The translations under genes and the position numbers were made by a program. Positions 1 to 11,968 of a DNA stretch of 64,000 bases are shown here, piece by piece; positions within the stretch are counted from its first letter, which is position 1; each line of letters opens with the position of its first letter. Source of the stretch: Lonicera japonica. Taxonomy: Eukaryota; Streptophyta; Magnoliopsida; Dipsacales; Caprifoliaceae. The stretch is from NCBI GenBank assembly GCA_021464415.1, contig CM038471.1:31469234-31533233 (forward strand). Direction: 5' to 3'. The notes beneath the pieces are model-generated. The model had not been told where the DNA came from. It ran no database searches and saw nothing but the letters and a program-made list of their open reading frames with translations.

Positions 1-340
1 AGTTGATGCTAGATGCGTTGTTAAATGCATTTAGTACTTTCTGGTTGCTGCAAGATGCGTTAAACACTTTTTAGTTGTGGTGTTAAATGCATTTAGCACT
101 ACAACCAAAAAGGGTTAAATGCATTTAGTACCACCTGTACAGCAACCAGAAGGTGCTAAATGCATTTAACACCTTTTGATTATTGTTCTTGAACAGCAAC
201 TAGAAGGTGCTAAATGCACATTTTGGTTATTATTCAGAAGGTGCTAAATACGTTTAGCACATTCGGGTTGGTGCTAAATGCATTTAGCACCTTCTGGACA
301 GCATTTAGCATATTCTGGTTGCATTTAGTACCTTCTCGTT
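1..340. repeat. Array of short palindromic motifs (TGCTAAATGCATTTAGCA type)
   Basis: About a dozen degenerate copies of a motif built on GCTAAATGCATTTAGC alternate with short spacers containing TTCTGGTTG or AACCAGAAGG. The motif occurs in both orientations, and several copies are near-perfect palindromes. The best is a 22-nt perfect palindrome at 270-291 (left half GGTGCTAAATG). Spacing is irregular, so this is not a simple tandem satellite. The array may extend beyond the left edge of the window. No gene is visible in it. Confidence 0.75.
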
Positions 341-589
341 CCTGTTAGTGTCATAATGAGACATGAGATATTATAAGGAAAAAGTATTAGTGTCTTGTTT
401 GTACAGTGTCCTTAATTTACAAGACTAATTTTTAAGTGTCATTTATAATTATGTTATTATTAGAATAAGCCCTTATGCCTCTAATTTATTTAGTTATGTT
501 TTGATACAATTTTAAAATTAATAAGGTAATTTACTATTTTAATACAAGAGCTAAGCATAAGGATATTTATTTAACACCCTCTTTAAATC

Positions 590-1600
590 TTATTCTATGT
601 AAAATTAACTATTTTATTAGTTTTACGTTTTACTTTTTTTTTTATTATTGGCAATCCTTTTTTTGTTAATTGAGTAGATAAAACGTAGAGCGAAACTAAG
701 GGAACCGTAACTCAGATATACTAATTATTTTATTTTATTTTTAGACTTTTTAAAATTATATTAAGTTTAATCTAATTAATTCCATAAGATAATCTAATTA
801 ATTCCATAAAAAACTCAATGAAATTTGTATTCAACCTTAAATAACTAATTTTTTTCAGGTGATTTTATTGCTATTCTCGACTTCTTACCATTAATTCCCT
901 TTTTGACATTTTGTTAAATTGATCCATCTCAACCATTAATTAAATTTAACCACCAGTTGAGATAGACTTACAAAAAAAATTTATAGTGACCTAATAATTT
1001 ATATTAATTATTTTTGACGGAATCATGTTTCACTTTTCCCTTTCCCGTGGTTGAATATCAGGTATATCTGTGTACTATTTGTTTGAATAAGAATGTAAAA
1101 TTAAAAACCTCTATTTTCTCTTTCTATGCATTTACTTTTACCATAAATGATTAAAACACGACTGATTATTCTAATTTTGAAACGATATTTTTAAGTATAT
1201 TATATCTTATTGGTTTGACATTTGAAAAATGCCATTGAAAGAATAATTAGTTATGCTCTAATTTACAGTTTTTCTTTTCCTTTTCAGGTGTCTTAAATTA
1301 ATTTTTTTGACGTACATAACTAATGTACTAAATCCTATGGCAAAAAGAAATAAAAAAATTATCTTATGGAATTAATTAGATTAAACTGAGTATAATTTTA
1401 AAAGTCTAAAAATAAAATAAAATTATTAGTATATCTGAGTTGTGATTTCCTTAACTTCGCTTTACGTTTTATCTACTCAATTAACAAAAAAAAATTCAAT
1501 AACCAAAACACAAAAAAAAATGTTATAAAAAAAAGTAAAAAAAATAAAAAATAAAAAGAAAATAAAGCTAATAAAATAGTTAATTTTACATAGAAGATAA
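590..1600. repeat. Long inverted repeat, arms about 215-230 bp
   Basis: The stretch 590-805 reappears as an approximate reverse complement at 1368-1600. Landmarks on the left arm are TCTATGTAAAATTAAC, TTGAGTAGATAAAACG and TCTAATTAATTCCATAAG. The complementary strings follow in reverse order on the right arm. The arms differ by several substitutions and indels, so the repeat is old. The spacer of about 560 bp has no coding content. A second, smaller inverted pair lies at about 1194-1240 and 1745-1795 (shared core ATGCCATTGAAAGAAT). It could be a foldback element or a nested MITE; no clear target duplication was found. Confidence 0.65.
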
Positions 1601-2005
1601 TTACACTAAAACTGTGTTTTAGTTCATTGAACCTCTCAATTCAATGGAATTTGTTTTCAATCTTAAATGACTATTTTTTTATAGATGATTTCATTGCTAT
1701 GACCGATTATTCTAACTTTGAAACGATAATTTTCTGGTTAACATTTCAATTCTTTCAATGGCATTTTTGAAATGTTGAATCAACCAGATATAATGTACGT
1801 AATCACACTAAAGCTGTATTTTTGTTCATTGAACCTCTCAATTAAAATATGTAAAATTCAGATAATTTGTTTTCAACCCTAAACCACTATTTGTTTTACA
1901 TGTGATTTTATTCTTATTTTCGATTTCTTCCGATTAATTACTTTTTTGAGATTTTGTTAAATTAATCCGTTTCAACCATTAAGTTTAGCCACCATTAAGT
2001 AAAGA
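815..2005 (+). repeat. Three direct copies of a dispersed AT-rich repeat
   Basis: A module containing AACCTCTCAATT, TTTTCAACCCTAAA and GATTTTATTGCTATT, then a segment reading roughly GTTAAATTGATCCRTYTCAACCATTAA, occurs at about 815-960, 1605-1720 (partial) and 1800-2000. The copies are diverged and partly truncated, and they flank the right arm of the long inverted repeat. No family is recognised. Confidence 0.5.
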
Positions 2006-2829
2006 GAGTTAATAAAGGATATTTTATGTAACTATTGTCATACATGGACAATCTAAAGGTTAAAATGCATATTTCTCATATAATCCAATAGTTAAAATCA
2101 CACCTCACGTTTTTTTATTTAAATATATATTCTAGAAACTCCACTTTTTTTCTCACTTTATTATCTCTCTTTACTTACACCTATCACCCATCAATTACCC
2201 CCCAACCCTACACTCTCCCCTTCCCCCTCTTTCCCCTTGCGTATAACTTTTAAAATTGTAAAATTTTAATTAATATAATAATATGAGTATTTCCTAAAAA
2301 TGATATATTTTATATGAAACCCTTAATTTGAGATATAAGAAAAAAAAAGTGAGACTTAATTTGTGACAAAAAAAAAAGTAATACGAATTGAGATTGATTG
2401 GTGGTAAAATAAGTAACATGCATTCTATTGTGTGAAATATATCCAACACAAATGATTACTAACCTTTTGTATTTCTTAATTGATATTTTCCCTAAACATG
2501 TCAATAATTGATTTGGATCATATTCATATGGTACTTTATTGAATTTTAGATGTTATCGTTTTGGATTTAAATGAATGACTTTCTTTTCCTTGGAGAAAAA
2601 ATAATATTTAAACTATATTTGTTATTTTAACAAATAATCTGAGATAATTAAGTTGAATACGACTAAATACGCAACTATTGCTAAACCTACTGATGTGGAC
2701 ATTGGAATACGAATACGATTTATTGATTTGTATTAATTTTAAACTGATCATGATGGATTCGGTTGGAAAGTGATCGACAATGTAATATCATTTTGTTATT
2801 TGCGTTAAGTGAATAAAATATATATATCA

Positions 2830-3150
2830 TACACAATTTTATGTTATGCCTGTGCCCGAGGGCACTCAAAACTTATTTAATTTTAATTAGTTTGTGTTTT
2901 TTTATAAACTATTTCTTTTTATTTTTTTAACTATTTTTTAAAAAAACACAAATTACTAAAACACAAATAAGTTTTGAGTTTATTATAATTTTACTTTAGA
3001 AAAAAAAGAGTAAAAATTGAGCTTCTACTACTAATGAATTATCATGCCATAGGTATAGTAGATGAACATAAATAATTTTCGTTGTCCATAAACATAGATT
3101 TAATTTTTTCGCTATTTTGTACCCTCACGCACGGGCATACCCTAGTATAT
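2830..3150. mobile_element. MITE-like element with TATGCCYGTGC terminal inverted repeats
   Basis: The left end reads TATGCCTGTGCCCGAGGG (about 2844-2861). The right end, read on the opposite strand, is TATGCCCGTGCGTGAGGG (about 3121-3138). Both are bordered by TA-rich runs, so a TA target duplication is possible but cannot be separated from the microsatellite. Inside is a second inverted repeat (about 2865-2905 with 2940-2980, sharing ACTCAAAACTTATTT). The length of about 300 bp and absence of coding sequence fit a MITE. Confidence 0.5.
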
Positions 3151-3784
3151 ATATATATATGGGAAAAATTTCAAAAAAAAATTGATGAAGAAGATAAATA
3201 GTTTTTTGTGCGTTAGAATTGTCACTGTTTATAGTATTGGCCAGTTTTTCCAGAGTTGTCACTGTTTTTAGCAGTGACACAGTAATCGGAACATTTTTGA
3301 TCATAATAAATTTGATTAATTACATGCGACATCTATTATTTTTTATTACTTGTGTAAACATTCTATTAAGGAATATTTACATAAGATGTTACCAAAGTGA
3401 TCTATCTTTTGTAGATAAATAATGATTAGATGTTTGTGTTTGTTTAATTTATGTGAATATTAACCAATCCAAAGAGGGGCTCATATTTGGCCGAATTCCA
3501 TATACATTTATGATGGTAAATATGTGACAATTATCAAGGTAAACTAATGTGAATAATAAATCAATCCAAAAATAGATTTATTATTTGACATAACTTATTG
3601 TCAATATTTGATCATTACAACAAGAGTACTACTTACAATTAATACTAATGTCCAAAGATTTGGTATTAATGTTGTGCTAGGTATCTTGAAATGTTGCGAT
3701 AAAATTAATGAATTTAAAGACTATTTATTTGGTAATTTGATGTGAGCATTATTGTTAATTTAGTTCACTTCTGTTCTTCATTCA
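3151..3784. other. Gene-less AT-rich stretch
   Basis: Nothing coding or structured is supported. A 67-codon open frame at 3219-3422 has no recognisable features. The segment leads into the copia remnant and may contain its decayed leader, but no primer site or LTR was identified. Confidence 0.5.
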
Positions 3785-5412
3785 GCTATAATGATTATTA
3801 CTTCTATATCTGCAAATATGAACAATGTTTTGATGTTAAATGGAACTAACTTTAAAGACTAGAAATAGAATGTATTGATCACTCTCGGGTGCATGGATCT
3901 TGACTTAGCATTAAGAATGCCAAAACCAAATGATCTCACTGACCATAGTACTTCTGAAAAAATTACGTACTTTGAGAAGTGGGATCGTTCCAACAGGCTA
4001 AATCTAATGATCATGAAGCATGGGATTCCAGATGTTTTCAGGGGTGTAATAACAGATGACGTTACCATTTCCAGTCAGTTTCTTTTGAAAATTCAGAAGT
4101 GTTTTACTAAAAACGATAAAGCTGAAACAAGCACGCTTTTAGCAAACTTGATTTCAATAAAATATAAGGGCAAGGGTAATGTTCGTAAGTACATCATGGA
4201 GATGTCTCATCTTGCTTCAAAGCTTAAGGTACTAAAAGTTGACTTATCGGATGATTTATTAGTGCATTTGGTTCTCATCTCTCTCCCTGCACAATTTAAT
4301 CAATTTAAGGTTAGTTATAACTGTTAAAAGGAGAAATGGACTCTTAATGAGCTCATTTCATTTTGTGTGCAAGAAGAAGAGAGATTGAAGCAAGATAAGA
4401 CTGAAAGTACTCATTTGGCTAGCACCTTTAAGGGCAAAGGCAAAAGAATGGATAGAGGAAAAGAAGTTGTTGTTCCTAAGGGCTAGGAGCAAAAGAAACA
4501 TAATATTAAAAATGGTTGTTTCTTTTGTGGTAAGATTGGACACAAGAAAAAGGATTGTGCCAAATTTGGGGCTTGGCGTGAAAAGAAAGGTACATTTCAT
4601 GTTTTGTTTTGTTTTGAGATCAATTTAGCTTCAGTACTAAGAAATACTTGGTGGATAGATTTTGGTGCTACTATTCACATTTGTGTTTCTATGCAGGGTT
4701 GCCTGCACTCTCGATTCCCGAATGCCAACTAATGCTGAAAGACGTATCTATGTGGATGATGGCAAATCAGTAGAGGTGGAGGCAGTAGGGCATTTTAGAT
4801 TATTATTAAGTAATGGTTACAATTTGGAATTAAAAGACACCTTTGTTGTACCGTCATTTAGATGGAATTTAGTATATATTTCTGCATTGGACAAATTTGA
4901 ATATTATTGTTTTTTTGGAAATTAGAATTTTAGTTTGTCTATTAATTCGAATATTGTTGGTACCAGTTTACTTAATACTTTTGATAATCTATATTTGTTA
5001 GAAACTATTTCATCTAATAATGAAACCTTGCATGTGGAATCATGTGGTACTAAGCGTAAATTAAATAAGAAAAATTTAGCCTCATTATGGCACAAACGCC
5101 TAAGTCACATCTCTAAATCTAGAGTTGAGCGGCTTGTGACTAATGGGATTTTGGACTCCCTCGATTTTTCAGATTTTGATATCTGTGTTTAGTGTATCAA
5201 GGGAAAACACACTAAAACAAAGAAAATAGGTGCTAATTGGACAAGGGACGTCTTAGAATTAATCCATACAGATATTTGTTGTCCATTCCCTACAGCTTCT
5301 TAGAATGGTCAACTATACTTTATAACATTCATAGACGACTATTCTATATATGGTTACTTATTTCTTATACATGAAAAATCGTAGTCTTTGGATGAGTTCA
5401 AAACATTTAAGG
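3785..5412 (+). pseudogene. Ty1/copia gag-protease-integrase remnant (truncated)
   Basis: The remnant encodes a copia-type Gag in about 3875-4327 (UBN2-like region with YFEKWDRSNRLNLMIMK), followed by a CX2CX4HX4C zinc knuckle at about 4513-4560 (CFFCGKIGHKKKDC). A degenerate protease motif WWIDFGAT lies at about 4651-4674, where the catalytic triplet D-S-G is changed to D-F-G. The pre-integrase segment with LWHKRLSH is at about 5085-5110, and the start of the integrase core (HTDIC, FITFIDDYS) runs to about 5345. Stops occur after NC at 4327, at 4483, 4922 and 5190, and inside the integrase. The element breaks off at about 5412, where an unrelated repeat begins. No RT, RNase H or LTR is attached, so it is a dead fragment. 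Confidence 0.85.
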
Positions 5413-5416
5413 CTGA

Positions 5417-5790
5417 GGTTATATTAAAGGTTATATGTCCACTCCACAAAGCACTTGGTTTCACTCCTGCTTTTCATTCAGTCTTTAAGAAGCTAGTAAG
5501 GTTCCTGTTATTCGGTTTTTTAGGACAGAGTATAAGCTTGTTAATGACTTACTTGACTCCTAAGTACCAAGTATATATATAGGTTTATATTCGACTGAAT
5601 AAAAGTATCATCCATTGTATCAATGAAGATGGTGACGGGCAAAGTTATTCAAACATAATTAAGGTCGGACAATTGACCCATTCAAATGTTCAGAACTAAA
5701 AATTCTACCTTATGTGAATTTAATTTATTGCCTTAGTTTTTTTGAATAATGGACAATTAATAAAGAATTAAGCATTACAAAACCGTGTGT
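5417..5790 (+). repeat. Dispersed repeat R, copy 1
   Basis: This segment shares long matches with 17147-17478 in the same orientation, for example ATATGTCCACTCCACAAA, CACTTGGTTTCACTCCT and TAACTAAAAATTCTACCT. It begins exactly where the upstream copia remnant stops, so it probably belongs to the DNA that interrupted that remnant. It has no coding content. It might be an LTR fragment, but the ends are not clear. Confidence 0.6.
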
Positions 5791-6079
5791 TCCAAATCTT
5801 ATATATATAAAGTGTGATTCTCATTCTCATTACTGTTAGTTAACTCATAGTCAATCCAAATACAAACTCTCGATAGCACGAACACTATTCTAAGGAATGT
5901 CGTGGTCATATCTTATACCCACAGGATATAAAGGCACCTGTTAGAGGATACGACACGTGTCCAACACTTGCCAAAAGTGTCTCACCTGATGGGACACTCA
6001 AGGGACACATGCATGCACTTATGGGACATTTGAGGGACATAACCTGACATGTTTTTAAAATTATTTAAAACGTAAAATG
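5791..6079. other. Short intergenic segment
   Basis: No gene. It contains a TATA-like run (5800-5809), the palindrome GACACGTGTC (about 5951-5960) and three loose repeats of GGGACAY. It ends at the copia element whose LTR starts at 6080. Confidence 0.4.
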
Positions 6080-6600
6080 TGTTGTGCTAAGATACCACTA
6101 GAACAAGCTTTAGCATAAGCGTAAGATCAATAGGACAATTATTTGTACAATAATTAAAGAAATAAGCACAATTAATATTTAAGCAATACGAAAAATAAAA
6201 AAGTAAAGAAGAAAACAACTAACCAAGCACGCAAGCAATTTGGTGGTATCGGAAAAACCACCACTAATCCACCGGGTGATAGCTATTATTGATGAGACTA
6301 ATTTCAAGTACAACGCATAAAGAAAACCCTAACCGCCAATTAGAGCTTTCAATATTATCTCTAAAATATACTCTCTAATCCAGCTAGTAAACAATTTAAT
6401 AAAATTCACAAATAAAACCTATAACAAGGTTTCTATTTATAGGGTATAAATCTCATGAGTCTAAGATTGCACAAAGTTAAAACCTATTAGAAATTGGATA
6501 ATAAAAATTCAACTAGGAATTGGACAATACAAAGCTAATTAAGAATTTGACAATATAAAACCAAATAGGAATATAATTCCTATACGGAGCCAAATCTTCA
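6080..6600 (-). repeat. Copia-1 3' LTR
   Basis: The segment begins TGTTGTGCTAAG and ends CAAATCTTCA on the + strand, so on the element strand it runs TGAAGATTTG to CACAACA with TG...CA termini. It matches 15868-16384 along its whole length with scattered substitutions and small indels. A TATA-like CTATTTATAGGG lies at about 6434-6445. Confidence 0.9.
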
Positions 6601-6750
6601 ATTATTCACCATGGCGATGCTCCACAAGACTTCAATGCACTCCACCATGATCAATTCATCGAATAAGACCTTATCACTCCTGTTATTCCCTTAAGACCAC
6701 TGCCCCCCCGAAGGGCATCAATACCTAAGGACGTTGACCAACGTCGAGCA

Positions 6751-7317
6751 CTACTTAAACTTGGCCAACGGGATAACGTTTGTCAACATATCTTCTGGAT
6801 TATCCTTGGTGCCTATCTTAACCAGATTTACAACACCGTTTTTAATAATTTTTTGGATGAAGTAATATCGGACATCAATATGCTTGGTTCTTACATAATG
6901 AATTTGATTCTTCGCAAAATGAATTGAACTATGACTGTCACAGTGCACCACCATTTTTTTTGGCTTCAAACCGAGACCACTAACTAAATCACTGAGGTAG
7001 ACCGCCTCATTGACCGCCTCCGTTACCCAATATATTCCGCTTTTGTGGTAGACAACACTATCAAACTTTGAATCATTGGCCTTCAACACAACATACCACT
7101 ACCTAATGTAAACACATAACCCATAGTTGATCTCCGCTTATCTTGGTCCGGCGTAGTCTGAATCAATAAAACTCTCAATAGTTGTCGTTCTGGAATTTTC
7201 AAATACTAACCTGTTATCCATCATACCCCGTAGATATTGTACAACCCACTTAACGGTTTGCCAATGCGGTTTTCTAGGGTTCGCCAAATACCTACTAACA
7301 ATGTTCACGACTTAAGC
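6751..7317 (-). pseudogene. Copia-1 RNase H domain, 3' part
   Basis: On the - strand the 6751-7089 frame carries the end of a copia RNase H, including AVYLSDLVSGLGL, HCDSHSSIHFAKNQ (the catalytic Asp within CDS) and RTKHIDVRYYFI, then the terminal KIGTKDNPEDMLT motif. Upstream on the element strand (7100-7317) lie degraded segments corresponding to ANPRKPHWQTVKW. The domain is cut at 7317 by the solo LTR; its continuation resumes at 10569. Several stops separate the pieces. Confidence 0.85.
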
Positions 7318-10300
7318 TGTCACACCCCGATTTTTGGACCCCGAATACCCAATTAATACACATGTACTCGCCTGTCCAACTACCGGGGGTGAAAATTAAA
7401 AACAACAATTAACTTAAAACTCATTCTCAAAAACTAAAATTTAATCTTAAATCAACATCCTTTACAAATGTTTGCGGAATAAACAAAACTTTAATATCCA
7501 AACTTTATTTAAAAAGTTCAATTACATAATAAAAACGAAATAGAATTACTTTATTAAAATAGTTGGCCAGAGTATCTAAACCGTTGCCGTTCCCAAAGTC
7601 CAACAAACTATATACAATTTACAAAATAAAAGAAAATAAACTTCAAGTAAAACTCCTAGCACGATCAACGAAGCACGTTAATATATACCTGCAAAACTGG
7701 GCTACGCTCATAAAGAGAACGTACCCAAGAAGCATGGAGACAACTTAGGTTAGTATATAAATACTGGTATGAGTTGATTCTGTATCACCCAATATGTCCA
7801 TGATGCAAACACATAATTCATATGTACATATCTAATACAATTAACTCAAATCTCACTACATGGCAAGACGAATAGTTTCACACACTTTTCGAGACAAAAA
7901 GAATAGTTTCTCGACAAAGTAGTAGCAAGTAGTTTCTTACCCCGTACACTTACCAAAACTATTAATAACATTCCATTATAATACGGTAGGCCAAGACCTG
8001 CAAAGAATATTAGTACATCCTACCATCCTGCATTAGAAATGTTAAACTTAAATTACTCGAAAATAAATAAGAAAAACACATAAACATAAATATACATTTT
8101 GTGTTCAAACCATTTCGAATCTCGGAAAACTCAAAGAACGAAAAATATGCAGAATGTCGTTTCCAATAAAATATCGCGAAAAATCGCTAAATTCTACCAT
8201 TAAATATTCCATAACAGTGTCCAAGATTGCAAATGCAAATTAACATGACGATACAAACTGTCTATTGTCCCAGCGAAGCATTACATAATTTAAAGTACGT
8301 CATCCTAAAAACACTAGACTTGAAACCACTAGACACTTAAGTTAGCGTGTGCACCTTAATTACATGCCACCTCGCCATACTCTCCCATGGCCTACACAGA
8401 TCATCCTGCCCTGTGTCTCCCAGTATAACTAGCGGCCACTCCGAATCGGAACCCGCACGGGCATATCGTCTAAAGTTCCGACCTTCTTCGGAAGGCTACT
8501 TATACGTTTGCACGCTAAAACACTCGCCCTTCTGCGAGTAAAATCACATATAATCCACTCGACAATAGAACGAGTACAACAAACATCACAAGCCACCATC
8601 TGGCTTACAGTCAAGATCATAAAATTCCATTCGCTTTCACCAAAGTTTTCTTTTTACAAAAATCATGGGAAATCCACCCAAGTGTTGAATCAAAACCAAT
8701 ATAAAATCATAACAAGGGAGCAGTGGCGTAATTAAGGAATTTTCCTATGACTTCTCTAGTCAATTTTAATAAAACCAACTCATAGTCGATACAACTCTAA
8801 TACTAAAAGAAACTTTACTATCAATCTCAACAAGAATATAGACTTGTCCCAAAAACAAAATCATACTCACACATTTACTAAATATCAGGTCTAAAAGCTT
8901 AAGACAAATAATTCCACTAATTATGTATTGTTCATAGTATTCCAAACGTCAATCAAGTTAACAATTTCACAAAGTAAATACAATCATACCACAAATCCTT
9001 TTAGAACCTCATAATCCCAATTTTAAAGGCTATTAATAAAATTATTTTAAAACATAAGTTACATTGCACAAAAAACTAAATAAAGCAAGAGCACAAACAA
9101 CATCTTAAATCGGCACAATCATCAATTTCACAGAAATTCTAGGGATAAACGAACAATATAAAAATTCCAGAAAAATTACACAATATAGACAGCCATGTCT
9201 AGTTTCATATGAAATTGGATTCAACTAAAAATCATTTATATTCTAGGAGTTATGAATGTTTTGCTAACAGGTATACAATCTGTCCAGCATTAGATTTTGC
9301 TACGCACTGTTTTTGTAACTTCAATAACTCTCAACATAAACATCATATTCGATCAATTCCAAAGCCCTGATTCTCCTAACACACGATATTAACTTGACAA
9401 ATATTTCCAGAATTTTACACAAAAGTTTAGTACCCAAACCGAACTCAAAACTACAGATGTGTGACAGCAATCTGATCAATATTAAGTATTTTAACACTCT
9501 GTTTTTGTAAAATTAATATATCCCAAATTAAAAATCATATTACTCCAATTCCAAAGCCACAATACTTTCAAACTCATAATATTAGTCTATGTATTTTTCT
9601 GAGATTTTAATAAGGACATATAATTGAGGTTTGTCGTTAAGAAACTTATAATCAATTGAATAAAAATACAATAAACTACTTTCTCAAAAATTAGGTCAAA
9701 AGAAAATCAAAACAATATGTACAAATAGAAACCACAAGAAGAGGGTGAGAATCACTCACTATAAATAGTAAAACTTAAATTGATGAACCAAAAGAAATCT
9801 AAAAGAGCCGCCAATATAAATTGACTTAGAACAAATAGGTTATATATATATATGTATGTATCAAAATCCACAGAATAAAGGTGAGAAACACTCACTAGAT
9901 AATCGAAAGGGGAAGAACCAAAAGTATTATGCGTTTACTCGGGCCCTCTCTTGTGTCTCTTCTTCTCTACAAACAGCCATACTATGATACGTAGTTTTCT
10001 CCTCTCCCCTGAAACCCTATATGGGCTAATAACCTACTTATATTCATACTAGGATTTTTCTCATCTCAATTAGGCCAACTAAAATAATTCTTATAATAAA
10101 TAAAAGAATACATATAAATTAACCCATTAAATTAACCTAGTGGCCCATCTAATTATAATTACTCAAAACCTCAAACTAATTTTCTTTTTCTCTAATTCCC
10201 GCAGGTCAAACTCACAACACGGTTAGGTCAACTTTCAAAAATCATAACTAATTCATTAAAAATCTGAATGTAGTAAAATTTGTGCTCAAACTGAAGCTCA

Positions 10301-10563
10301 TCAAGTATAGTTTAAAACAAAATTAGTTTCACACAAAAATTCTCAACATGATAAAAGATATGAATTTTCATATGAGAACATATCAAAACTTTAGGTTTCA
10401 AAACTAATCATATATATATTAAATTATAATTTTTAACACACTATAATAAATTGGCCACAAAATAAATGCACCACAAAACAAATAAGAGAAAAATATCAAT
10501 TTACAATATATGCATATATTAATTTTGAGTAAATAAGTACTTTAGAAAATTCGGGTCGTTACA
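7318..10563. mobile_element. Solo LTR, 3.25 kb, inside copia-1 RT/RNase H
   Basis: The insert starts TGTCACACCCCGATTTTT and ends TTCGGGTCGTTACA, giving TG...CA termini. It is flanked by the 5-bp duplication TAAGC (7313-7317 and 10564-10568). The copia reading resumes across it, which independently confirms both borders. No second LTR, primer site or coding domain was found inside, so it is a solo LTR or a very reduced element. The size and terminal sequences suggest a Ty3/gypsy family of the Tekay or Tat type, but this is inference. Orientation is unresolved. The open frames within it (for example 8347-8735) resemble nothing. Confidence 0.85.
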
Positions 10564-10568
10564 TAAGC

Positions 10569-11968
10569 AATATCCGGTTGAGTACATACTATGGCATACA
10601 TCAAACTCCCAACCGCACTTGCATAAGGAACTTGAGCCATGTACTCCACGTCCACCTTGGAGCTAAGAGCCATCGTTGCCGAGAGTTTAAAGTGCGGTGC
10701 TAATGGGACACTTGCCGATTTTGAGTTTTCCATCTTGAATTGAGCAACAACTTTCTCAAGATATTGACTTTATGTAAGACACAATCATTAAGATATTGCC
10801 TTTGTGTAAGACACAATCATTCCCTTTTACTATCTCGCACAATCTTCATCCCCAAAAATTTTCGCGCTCTGCCCATATTTTTCATCTCAAACTCCTTACT
10901 TAACTGAGCTTTTAATACGTTTATCTCCACCAAGCACCGGAAAACAATGATCATATCGTCAATGTATAAAAGTAAATAGATGAAATTGCCAAATCCAAGC
11001 CTTTTGAAATAAACACAATGATCAAATTCCCTCCGAGTAAACTTTCACGCGATCAAGAAAGTGTCAAACCTTTTGTACCATTGACTAGGGGACTGCTTTA
11101 ATCCGTACAACCACTTCCAAAGTTTGCGCACACTATTTTCCTTACCAACAAAATCCCTCCTGCTGAGAAATATAGATCTCTTCCTCTAGGTCCCCATGCA
11201 ATAATACATTTTTGACATCGAGTTGTTCAAGTTTAAGATCAAATTGCACTACCATAGCCAACAATGCCTGGATGGAGGTGTGCTTTATAACCGAGGATAA
11301 CACGTCTTTATAAGCCATTCATTCCTTTTGCGCATAACCTTTGGTTCCCAACCTTGCATTGAAACGAACACCAGACCCAGGAGCCCCGTCTTTCTTAGTG
11401 AAAATCCACTTGCACCTGATAGGTTTCTTCCCCTTCGTCAAATCGCATAGTTCCTAAGTGCCATTTTTTTGGAGAGACTCCATCTCATCTTCCATGGCCA
11501 CTTTCCACTTAGTATTTTCGTTAGAGTCCATAACTTCCTGATACAAAGTCAGCTCATCCTCGTAACCTATTAATACATACGCCACCATGTGTTCATACCG
11601 ATATCGAATCGGTGCACGTTGAGCCCTATACTCCTTTCCACTAATAAAGACGGTATCGCCTATTGTTGACCCAATTTTGCCACTGAAATTTTCGACCCCT
11701 CGCCGGGAGTCGTCTCATCCTCGTTGGACTTCTTTACCGAATCCGTAAATTAAGTATTAATGGGAGTAGTCACTTTCATTTTCACCACTATCTCGCTCGA
11801 CTTGTTCTTCTTTTTAATCGGGATCGGAGAACCACTATTTGTCGGTAAGGACGCCTTCAGCATAGATGCCTCGTCAAACATTACATCCCTACTAATCACG
11901 ATATTCTTGCTTTAAAGACACCATAATTTATAACATTTTACCTCAACACAAAAGCCTAAGAATATTGC
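10569..11968 (-). pseudogene. Copia-1 reverse transcriptase, degenerate
   Basis: The - strand encodes fragments of a copia RT. At about 10542-10733 is the segment with PYASAVGSLMYAIVCTQPDIAY, typical of the RT-RNase H connection. At about 10960-10990 is the catalytic box as YIDDM, followed by FEMKNMGRARKFLGMKI. Further upstream lie traces of the QMDV and KARLVAKG-type regions with many stops. No frame longer than 65 codons remains. The first few codons are fused to the end of the solo LTR at 10563. Confidence 0.8.

Larger units (their letters stand above)
341..2829. other. AT-rich gene-less stretch containing inverted and dispersed repeats
   Basis: No open frame here resembles a known protein, and homopolymer runs and stops are dense in all frames. 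Structure is limited to the long inverted repeat (about 590-1600) and three copies of a dispersed repeat (815-960, 1605-1720 and 1800-2000). The part from about 2010 to 2829 shows nothing beyond AT-rich DNA. Confidence 0.6.

Noticed and set aside
1..340. CRISPR-like array
   Set aside because: The units are irregular, palindromic and diverged with no constant-length spacers, and the DNA is plant nuclear.
3219..3422. 67-codon open frame
   Set aside because: Hydrophobic AT-rich translation without motifs; its surroundings are repeat DNA.
8347..8735. Overlapping open frames on both strands
   Set aside because: They lie in the 3.25-kb solo LTR and show no domain or codon signal.
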